From Prostheceraeus crozeri (lineage: Eukaryota; Platyhelminthes; Polycladida; Euryleptidae), in contig CAJQUW010013641.1 of the NCBI GenBank assembly GCA_907163375.1, positions 1 through 64,000 of the forward strand: a DNA stretch of 64,000 bases. Reading direction: 5' to 3'. The notes under the pieces are model-generated. The model was not told the DNA's origin, did not search any database, and saw only the letters and a program-made list of their open reading frames with translations. Of the stretch, positions 11,522-20,471 are shown one piece after another; the first letter of the stretch is position 1; each line of letters begins with the position of its first letter. The position numbers and the translations under genes are program-made.

Positions 11522-11957
11522 TTGATAAAGTTGCAACATTAGTTTAATATAACGTTGTTTGATAGGGTTCCATTTGCGCACTCGGGCATGAAAGTGGTTT
11601 ATCAATTTCCATTCATAGTCCAACGTTTTCATTGCACGAAAAACTTCGTGCATAATATCCATAGGTTTCGACTGAGACCGGATCCCTAAATGCCATTTGT
11701 ATTTGCGAACAGATGGCGCGGAAGACTGTGCTCGAATCGGGTCGAGGGTTCGTGTCATTCCGACGCTCTCTGGCATCCTTTCTGGATGAGGATGGTGAGC
11801 GGAGGTATCGGTGCCACTGGTAGGAATTGAGGGTGACACGGCCTGATTCGCTATTGTGGGTGGGAAAACAAACTGGTTTCCTTCAGATCCTGCAGCAGAC
11901 GCCGAGAAAAATTCTCTGAATTCAACTGGGTTGAATTCCCTGTCACGGCCTGAGGAC
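11522..11957 (-). CDS. PRKAA: AMPK alpha subunit, C-terminal domain exon
   Basis: Internal exon of the AMPK catalytic subunit. It encodes 145 residues plus the last base of a split codon. The first part is a Ser/Pro-rich linker with PHPERMP, which matches the linker of animal AMPK alpha; then comes the alpha C-terminal domain (KWHLGIRSQSKP, DIMHEVFRAMKTLDYEWK, RVRKWNP, LMLQLYQ) that binds the beta subunit and holds the heterotrimer together. Boundaries: acceptor tttgaattttag before 11957 and donor CAA|gtaagt after 11522. The final exon, expected to continue with a VD..-YLLDF-type segment, was not found to the left. Expression, location and AMP sensing follow family knowledge, not this sequence. 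Confidence 0.93.
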
Positions 11958-11959
11958 CT

Positions 11960-13015
11960 AAAATTCAAATTGAAAAAAACATCTTATAATCGTTGAGGAG
12001 ATTGCCATTTTATCCAAGTTTGAGAAGAGGATTAGTTTAAACAACGTAGTTGTGCACCAGATGCCGTATTCTCTAATAAGCGCCACAGCTGTTTAAGGGT
12101 GAAATAATAAATGCCGCGACACCTATTAGAGAAAATGCGATAAAGGTTAAGAAATCGAATAGAGAAGTATGAAGATGATAAAATCGAATAACTGAGCAAT
12201 TAAAACGATGGAAAAGCTAAGACTCAAATACCGTACAGCTATGTAAGGAATAAATATAGCTGAGTTAGCTGTATGGAGATAACTATAACCTATAGATAAT
12301 AACAGTTGATGGCACGGAAAAGTTTTCTGCAAAAAATAAGCTGTTTCACGGATGTCACATAGGTCAGGTGTCAGAACTTTTCAATTTCAGACAATGAAAA
12401 CAACTGCAGTCTGTCAAGCACGATCATGGATAGCGCATTTGCAGAGCAAGCAAAACAATACATGTATATAGAAATCCGGCGATCACAGACTTTCAGCAAG
12501 ATACTAGGGATGTACCGATTAATTGGCCGATGATTTGCCGATTAGTGGACTTTCGAAGATTATTGTTGATTTTCATTCAAATTTGGTGACTGATCGAAAG
12601 AATGATTTCAAATATTTAGATAAACTTCAATCTACATGCACATTGTGCATTGAACAACTAATCTAAATTCAAATGACTTCTTTTTATCATTCCAATGATT
12701 GAAAACAACTGAATTCTCCCATAAACTAGATTTTCATAATGATTATAAATGCTGGCAAAATAGTTATTTTCACATACTATCATGTATAAATACATAGGCA
12801 TATAGTACTTGGTATTTCTTCGCCGAGCTCGGGTAGAAGAGCACAGAATGGGTTTTCAGTCCGGGCCCGTCAACCAATTCTTTGATCCCGTTGCAGATTT
12901 CACTTCTTGGCCCAGGCCCGTTTGATTTGAAATTAGTAGCCATTTGAATGCATGCGCAAATGTCCTCTTGTTCAAAACAAAGGCATATGAGCATTCAACA
13001 GCTAATCGTCACCAT
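11960..13015. other. AMPK intron sequence, small inverted repeat
   Basis: No gene recognised. A short inverted repeat (ttctctaataagcgcc near 12070 against cctattagagaa near 12122) is present. At about 12507-12545 the sequence tagggatgtaccgattaatt resembles ends of some hAT elements; a related gattaatcgg-rich patch lies at 19788-19850, but the two do not form a clean terminal pair. Confidence 0.4.
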
Positions 13016-13020
13016 CATAA

Positions 13021-13205
13021 GCATATTGCCTATCTCAGAGATAGGCAATATGTAAATTGTAGGTGAATCATAATGAGCTACCTGACCCGCAACCGTCATC
13101 CAATATTAAGCAGAAAGTCACGAGCAGTTTTTTCAGAAAAACTGAAAATGCATATTGCCTATCTCACAACTTGATGTATCTCGTCATAAGCATATTGCCT
13201 ATCTC
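13021..13205. repeat. 16-mer repeat cluster, left side
   Basis: Word gcatattgcctatctc occurs at 13021-13036, 13150-13165 and 13190-13205, and almost complete in inverted form at 13038-13052, making a palindrome with the first copy. Two more direct copies flank the other side of the transposase remnant at 16274 and 16305. Confidence 0.85.
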
Positions 13206-14040
13206 GCAACTTGAGATACGCACGTGACTACAGTCTCTGCTCCGAGATTGAACAGCTTTGATCTGATGAGTCACATGCATACAGATATCTATCGTAGCTT
13301 GGCAATGATATCGCTGTCCCCATGATTAACGAAATCATTCATTTCTTCACGAGTTTTGATACATTGCGGTGCTGCCACGCGAGTGAAATGCCGAGAAGGG
13401 CAAGTACAGAATTGAACAGGCGGCGGAACTAATAAAGCTTTAGATCCGTAGGCTTTAGACTTTCGCCTATCCTAAACTGTTGGAGACAAAATGAGTGTTC
13501 ATTAATCAGTCATTTCAGACAATGATTTGAAAAAGATGAATTTGTCTACCCTCGCCATTGTTTGGCAAAAATATATTGCCTTTTTCTTCATAGTAGGATG
13601 AGAGTGAGTGGGTTTGTACAACATTTGCCACACAATTGAATTCTTGGCATTACTAAATGAGATGTACGTGGACAAGCACAGATAGACTAGTTTAATTTCT
13701 ACCTGTCTCATTGAAATAAAATTATAATAATGATCCTATTGCTGAGAAACATTATCGTTTAGAGTATAGATCATTAGTAAAATTTCGTTTTCACTTTTAT
13801 TGTGTTGTCTTAATTTATGTTACCTTATGTCACTTAATATAATTACAAACTATTAAAGCAAATTTGATCCTATATGTGATTCTGAAACCGCTCAATATGT
13901 CAAAATAGTGTTGTATGAACTTTGAACTGCTTTCATGGGTACGGAATATGGCACTAAATGTTAGATTGTTTAAACTATGATGTATTATGCAACCATTGTG
14001 AATTAGGTCTATCGAATCAGTGCACTAGGATATTTTTTCA

Positions 14041-15887
14041 GGTTCGGATATTGAGGAGGATGTGGAAATATCCACCCTTACTTCAAACGAGTCAACCCCG
14101 ATGGACCCTCATGCTGTCAACACGGAAGAACGCGCACTTGAAGAATGTGAATGGGAAACCTTGATGAATAGTAATACAAATGTGCAGATTAAATTAAAAT
14201 TAAGTAGCAAATATCGTCACAAGCGCTCTTGTCCCGAAAATTGGAAAATAAATCAATCCAAAGCAAAGAGACTAAAGGGGATTGAGTACACTAGCAGATC
14301 AGGAACACCAGTTAGTGGTCGTGGGGTGGGATTGTCCTGTACATCTGGCTACTGTGTAAAAACAGACAAGAGAGATTGCTGCTGAGGAAATGCAAAATAT
14401 TTTTGCTTCATTTTGGTCCATGTCCTCTTGGGATGAGAGACTTACGTTCATTAGGGATCACGTTGAAAGATTTGATACACAACAGCATACCACCTCTTCT
14501 ACAAGTGAGTCGAGACGAAAGAATTCTTTCAGTTTTTTTCTCGCTATGCCGTCAAATGGAAAGAGAGTTTGTGTCTGCAAGTCTCTGTTCTGTTTCACTT
14601 TTGGAGTATCTCCACGAACTGTTGGAAGCTAGATTAGCAGCCACATTGCGAAAAATGATCTACAAGCATTTTCTCCTAAGTCAGGACCGACAAAACCATT
14701 TGACGAGCAGGAAAAACAATTTTTGATTGACTTTTTGCAAAATCTTCCTACGATTGACTCGCATTACTGCAAAAGCTCTGATACTTACAGAGATAAGAAG
14801 TTTCTTTATCCTGGAACGAAGTTACAGGACGTTTATGATGAATACAAAGAAAGCTCGACACTAGCCAACGTAAGGACAGCTTCATTGACTTACTTTAAAT
14901 ACATGTTCACAGAAATGAAATTCGCGGTTTTTATACCAAAAAAGGATCAGTGTGACACTTGCATAGGATTCAAAATGGGTTCAGTTGACCGTGAAAAGTA
15001 TGAAACACACGTGAATAACGCCAAAAAAGCTAGAAATGCAAAGGAAATAGATAAATCTCTCGCAAATTCAGACGAGGTCTCGGTGTGGACAATGGATACT
15101 CAAAAAGTCCTCCTTTGTCCCGAAACGAAAGCTAGTGCTATGTACTACCGCTGCAGATTGCAAGTTCACAATTTGACATTTTGTAACATGAGCACTCAGC
15201 AAGGCTTCTGCTATGTATGGGATGAGACGCAGGGTGATTTATCTAGCGATGTGTTTGCTTCAATACAGGTAGAACACTTCAGAGAGTACATTAGATGCCA
15301 TCCAAATGTAAGACATGTCATCGTTTGGAGCGATAACTGTGGTTATAAAAATAAAAATGTTGTATTGGCTAATGCTTACTGCAGTCTTGCCACGGAAACT
15401 GGAGTCACTATAACTCAAAAATATTTGATGCAAGGCCATACACAAATGGAATGCGATAGCATTCACTCGAAAATAGAAAGAAATTTGTGCACTGACGTTT
15501 TTGTTCCAAGAGACTATGTTGCTCTCATGAAATCTGCTAGGCGAAACCCTTCTCCTTTTGATGTAAAAATGTTGTCGTATACAGATTTCAAAAAATTGTC
15601 CGATCGTCATGTTAACTCCATTCGCCCAGGAAGCTGGCGACAGGACTGTACATGACCTGAGAGGACTTAAGTATTTTCCAAATGAAACCATCAAGTTCAA
15701 CCTGGCATTCGAGAACGAATGGACAGATTTACCATGTAGGCTGAGGAAAAATGACGATTATGAATGGATACAAGCTTTTCACGAAGAAATCCCTGTTACT
15801 AAGGAGAAGTTTGACGATCTGCAATTCATAAAAAAAGTTCTACCGAAAGACGTGCGTCAATATTATGACAATATTTTACACAAATGA
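14041..15887 (+). pseudogene. Decayed DDE-type DNA transposon transposase
   Basis: Transposase of a cut-and-paste family common in invertebrate genomes and usually left as 'uncharacterised protein'; Sola is a possible assignment, not certain. In order: acidic start with ENWKINQSKAKR (about 14238), a degraded helical part with VCVCKSLFCFTFGVS (about 14567), then a 310-aa open stretch (14723-15655) with KKDQCDTCIGFKMG, the aromatic RLQVHNLTF, GFCYVWDET, VIVWSDNCGYKNKN and KYLMQGHTQMECDSIHSKIER, and the C-terminal LPKDVRQYYDNI in another frame (15609-15887). The acidic residues of WDET, WSDNC and ECD are candidate catalytic positions. Frame changes near 14380, 14720 and 15640 and in-frame stops show it is inactive. 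Flanked on both sides by the 16-mer gcatattgcctatctc. Confidence 0.8.
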
Positions 15888-15889
15888 GT

Positions 15890-16270
15890 TCACCTGAAAG
15901 TTTCTTACAAGACTTTGTAAAGCAATACATGACTAGTTCATAAATGTAAATGTTTTTACTTCCTTGTTCATGTCCGTGTACATGTACGGATTCAAGAATG
16001 TTAGTATGTTAGCTTAAAACTCTTTCATATAGCTTACATACGCAGCCTATACAATGTTGCAGATAAATCCTAAAACCGATAACGGATGCGCCTACTTATT
16101 CATGTAAAGGTACGTCTACATGCTATTTCAAAGCGCCTATAGTTACTACATGTAATAATTACGACAATTTTCTATGCATATAATATCCCCCCGATAAGGC
16201 TGAACTACTTTAGATAAATACCGAAGATCATTACAGACATAAATTTGGGCAAAATCCAAATTCTTAATAA
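15890..16270. other. 3' flank of transposase remnant
   Basis: No gene seen. Contains several gtacatgtac-type words common in this genome. Probably the 3' non-coding part of the DDE element that ends near the 16-mer copies at 16274-16320. Confidence 0.35.
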
Positions 16271-16273
16271 TAT

Positions 16274-16320
16274 GCATATTGCCTATCTCATTAGGAGCAA
16301 ACATGCATATTGCCTATCTC
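16274..16320. repeat. 16-mer repeat cluster, right side
   Basis: Two direct copies of gcatattgcctatctc at 16274-16289 and 16305-16320, identical to the copies at 13.0-13.2 kb on the other side of the transposase remnant. Confidence 0.85.
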
Positions 16321-16480
16321 AATTTTGTTTATATTTACAGTAGCAAACCAAATATTTACAATGTAATTACTATGAAAAGTAGTCTTCGCATGTATTTGAT
16401 TGATAACACAAGCCTAACTTCATTCATTATCTAGCTAATTTGTTTAACATGGCCACCAACTGAATGCAATTTTTGATGTA

Positions 16481-18195
16481 CAGGGTGGCGCACGTAAATC
16501 GCCGGATTTTAAACTTTTATTACTCCTCAAATATTCATCCGATCGTCATGAAATTTCGATTCATACTAGTTTGGAGTATAGGATTTATGATGATTATACC
16601 TGTTGTACTGAGAATTGTCAGAAAATTCTGATTCTATTGACCGAATGACATGTACTCATTTTGTTGACATCGAAAATCTAGATCAAGTTAATTAACTTAG
16701 AATGAATCGTATTCTGCACAACGAATTGTGCGCAGTCTTGAAGTGAATATTGTTCTGTTACTTCCATGTCATATAAAATACCATTCGACTATTAAATCAC
16801 TATCTGAAAAGAATCAAACATAGAAGAATGGATGATAATTCGGTTGCAGAATGAGCAAAAAGCGCGGCTTGGTACGAATGGCTCAAGAGTCCAGTGGAGG
16901 TACAAAGGCTTTATCATTCAGAGTATGGCAAGAACGCGAGAGCACCGGATGCCCGCACCATAAAGCGGTGGCACACAAACATGTTGACCAGTGGTAGTGT
17001 GGTGACTGTCAAGCGGGACCGGTCATCTTCTGAACGAACGGAGCAGAATGTGGAACGAGTTGTGCAGCACTTCGAGGAGGACCCAAACACATCTACCCGT
17101 CGTGCATCTAATGCTCTTCAAGTGAGTCGCCGCACTATCCAGCGCATCCTCCATTACTATGGATGGCATCCGTACAAGGTCCAGGTGGTGCAGCGATTAC
17201 ACGAAGAAGATCTGGAAAACCGAATGTAGTTCGCAGAACAGGAGCTACAGCGCATCCAAGCCAACCTGAGCCATTTAGTGGAACTAACCTGGTCCGATGA
17301 AGCTCACTTCCATCTGGATGGTGGTGTGAATCGCCACAATTGTCGTTATTGGGCCAACCAGAACCCTCACTGGATCAAGCAAGAGTCTATGCACTCGACA
17401 CGCACCACCGTCTGGGCGGCAATCAGCCAATCAGGTATCTACGGACCGTTCTTCTTCGACACCTCCGTTAACAAGGATCGGTATCTCAAGATGTTACAGG
17501 AGGAATTTTGGCCAGCGGTGCAGTCGGACAGAAGAGGCAGGAGCATCATATTCATTCAGGATGGTGCACCTCCACACTGGGGACTTCCTGTGCGTGAGTG
17601 GTTGAACAAGAAGATGCCTAACAGATGGATGGGACGTGAATCTCCTAACCTGCCCTGACGCCTTGCGATTTCTTCTTGTGGGGTTTTGTCAAGTCCAAGG
17701 TTTACCATACACGGCCAACATCCATGCAAGACCTGAAGGACCGCGTCATACAAGCATTTCAAGAAGTGACAACTGAGATGTGTCGAGAAACTGCTCTGGC
17801 CTACCAAAAGCGACTCGAATCCGTCCTCGAGAATGGAGGACACGTTGAAGTTCGATGACTACTAACACTTTTTTTTTATGTTTTTCATTTAATAAATGTT
17901 TTCTATGACATTTACCTTAATTCGTTTTGGTCATTATTGATAAATACGTGGGGGAAATAAAGGGAAAAGTTTGTCATTAAATTTTACATGTTAAGATAAA
18001 TTGTTGGTATGTCAATTTTACTACATGTCATTCGGTCAATAGAATCGGAATTTTCTGACAATTCTCAGTACAACAGGTATAATCATCATAAATCCTATAC
18101 TCCAAACTAGTACGAGTCGAAATTTCATGACGATCGGATGAATATTTGAGGAGTAATAAAAGTTTAAGATCCGGCGATTTACGTGCGCCACCCTG
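16481..18195 (+). mobile_element. Tc1/mariner-type transposon, complete ends
   Basis: A 1715-bp element with terminal inverted repeats of 174 bp (16481-16654 and 18022-18195), starting cagggtggcgcacgtaaatc, and a TA target duplication at 16479-16480 and 18196-18197, as expected for the IS630/Tc1/mariner superfamily. The arms differ at only a handful of positions, so the insertion is relatively young, although the transposase is already broken. It lies in an AMPK intron region. Confidence 0.95.
16828..17858 (+). pseudogene. Tc1/mariner-type transposase, disrupted
   Basis: Coding frame of about 343 codons inside the 16481-18195 element. N-terminal helix-turn-helix half: EVQRLYHSEYGKNARAPD, TIKRW, then RRASNALQVSRRTIQRIL. 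Catalytic half: first Asp in LTWSDEAHFHLDG, second in IIFIQDGAPPHW, third in LTPCDFFLWG, followed by VKSKVYHTRPTSMQDLKDRV, all typical of the family. Disruptions: a TGA at 16852-16854, a TAG at 17227-17229 and a frame change at about 17650, just before the third Asp. Start taken at ATG 16828, which restores the usual N-terminal length. Not functional as it stands; the intact ends could still be mobilised by an active relative. Confidence 0.9.
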
Positions 18196-18480
18196 TATAT
18201 CTGCAAGTGAATATGCATGTTTTCATATTCGTAGATGCTACATATTCATAATTCGAAGCATGCAAAAGCGTGTCTGCTATTCAAACCGTAATTATGACTC
18301 GCGCCCGCCAAGGAAATTTCCATGTTATCAATAACTTATGTTGGCAATAAAACGTTTGGAAAATTCTGTCTTATCTCGAAGAAATAATGATTTTAGCATT
18401 CACCATGGTAGACATGATTGTAAACCGCACAAATTATACTTGATTGCGCATCAACACAATGCATGTATTGTGATAGAAAT

Positions 18481-18972
18481 CAGTGTTGCGATTCTTGGCG
18501 TAGGGTAAAAAAAACGCGCAAGGTCGAAAAACAAGCGCACATGTATTTCCTTACAAATAAGCCAAAATGGCAACTATGATCGCTAATATTTGATGAAACG
18601 AATTTTTGCAAAGCTTAAATTTGCAGATCAGATAGTAAGAGCTTTGGTATTTTTCAGGACAAGTCAAATACACACGTGCCTTAAGTGGCAGATGCATACG
18701 AGCAGTGGGCCTATAGGCTATCCATTGAGTGAGATGTTAATGAACCTAAATGATCTTTGATAGGCTATACATGTGGCTTATCTAGAAACTGCATGTAATT
18801 TGAAATTTTGATATCTTGATTTTAATATTTTAGAACCAAAGTTTTCTATTATCAAAAATTAAAAATAGAAGTCGAAAACTTAAAAAAAACGCGCAAAATG
18901 GATAAAAATGGAAAAAAACACGCTTACACGCGCAAATTGTCAAAAAAAAAACGCGCGCGAATCGCAACACTG
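18481..18972. mobile_element. Non-autonomous hAT element
   Basis: A 492-bp element with ends cagtgttgcgattc / gaatcgcaacactg (14-bp terminal inverted repeats) and a perfect 8-bp target duplication atagaaat (18473-18480 and 18973-18980), the hAT signature. Interior has no transposase; near both ends are poly-A runs followed by cgcgca. Likely moved by a hAT transposase supplied elsewhere. Confidence 0.93.
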
Positions 18973-19232
18973 ATAGAAATATCAAGTTATAGAGGACGGC
19001 AAGGAAAATAGCCACCAAATAGCGGAAAGGAAAATAGCGGCAAGGGAATAGGAAACGAGCGACCGGTTGTGTTTCTAAAAATCCAGGCCAGGGTTCGCTT
19101 TCCACTCTGGAAGAAGCGATGATCTCAACTTTTCATGCTTTTCAAATTCTAGGTAGTCATCGGCCATGTTACGATCTCGTCTCTGGTTGACTGCGACATG
19201 CAACCATTCGCTTTGCAGCTTATCAGCTGTTT

Positions 19233-19300
19233 TGTAGCCTTGTGATGGAGACGCACTAGTGCAACTAGAATGCATGGGTTCGAATCCCAGCGCGGAATAT
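19233..19300 (+). repeat. tRNA-like (SINE head) segment
   Basis: Contains a degenerate A box (tagccttgtgatgg) and a good B box (gggttcgaatccc), about 30 bp apart, followed by agcgcgg. No closed acceptor stem, so it is more likely the head of a tRNA-derived SINE or a tRNA pseudogene than a working tRNA. Confidence 0.5.
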
Positions 19301-19319
19301 CGGCCTATATATTGCATTA

Positions 19320-20404
19320 ATTTCCGTAAATAACGGATGAAATTGTTTATCTATCAAAGTGGAGTCCTATAGTCTACTGAGTAAATACAAGTCACTTCGG
19401 ACCCTTTCGACATAAACAATGGTGAGTTCTGTCCTTTAATGGTATCATCCGCGTCTCTGTTATTTTGATGCTGGTTATCGATGTGATTTTACTTGGAATG
19501 AAACGCTTATGTAATCACATGAAATTCTTGCTGTATATTTCGGTCACCAATATTTCTTCTACGAGTAACAAATAGCCTACTAGAATCTAATCGAAAGCAA
19601 TTGATAAAAATTCAATGTTACTCAACTCTACGTAGGACTAGACTAGCATCGCAACGCTTTCTGCAAGTAGCATTCAGGACCTGTTTTACCTATTATTTGG
19701 TTCACTTTACAATTACTATGTTTCCTTTAACTAAAACCGTACTTTTAGTACATGGAAAGCGTCGATTTTAGATGAATTCGAAAGAAATAATCGGCCCGCT
19801 TAATCGGCTACCTACCACCGATTAATCGGTAATCGGTCGATTATTGGAGATTGACATATGCAGATCACTGATATTGACGACACTTACAGAAGTCCATCAT
19901 GCAGAAAAACTAAAACCAGCAGTACCAGCACTCAATCATGACTTGAAATGACCAGACTCTGAACGTGCCGTCGCCCCTGCTAATCCTAGAGTTCTTTTAG
20001 CAATACATTATGTAAATATTTTTAGTGGCAAGCCTTCCACATGGGAGACGATGCAACTTCACATTTAAAATGAAATAGTTAAAACCTAGTTAATTCTCAT
20101 GCTAGATGCACAGATTCGGCTTTGAAAAAGACAATTCTTTTAGTTATTTGAAAGGGATAGAGATGCAATATACCAGTCTTCCGAGGCACACCAACATCAC
20201 TTTCATTACCAACAGAAGGACGATAGACTGGTCTAGATCACATGCAACTACTTTCACTTAGCCTCTTAGGTGCTTGCACAGCATGAAAGTTAGCACGCAA
20301 TCAGAGGCTACGTACGAAGCGGCAACCCTATTTATAGAAAACCAATGATAGCGATCGTTCCTTGTTATAACCAAAGAGACATAATGCTAATTATTATAAT
20401 CCTA

Positions 20405-20405
<1 letters not shown>
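19320..20405. other. AMPK intron sequence, no gene seen
   Basis: AT-rich. A patch at 19788-19850 is rich in the word gattaatcggt. No AMPK exon was found, although the missing autoinhibitory-domain exon must lie between 27.4 and 12.0 kb if this copy is complete. Confidence 0.4.

Positions 20406-20408
<3 letters not shown>

Positions 20409-20468
<60 letters not shown>
20409..20468. repeat. (TA)n microsatellite
   Basis: About 30 TA units immediately left of the pogo element. TA-rich sequence (tatatataag) continues on the element's right side, so the pogo element may have inserted into a TA tract. Confidence 0.98.

Positions 20469-20471
<3 letters not shown>

Noticed and set aside
19075-19317. 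Minus-strand 80-aa frame, considered as the missing AMPK exon
   Set aside because: Contains no CEKF, AYHLIIDN or DFYL-type segment, ends in a stop rather than a splice donor, and overlaps a tRNA-like SINE head on the other strand.
12507-19850. Single large element with gattaatcgg-rich ends enclosing three transposons
   Set aside because: The left word tagggatgtaccgattaat has no true inverse on the right and no target duplication; similarity is limited to short repeats of gattaatcgg.
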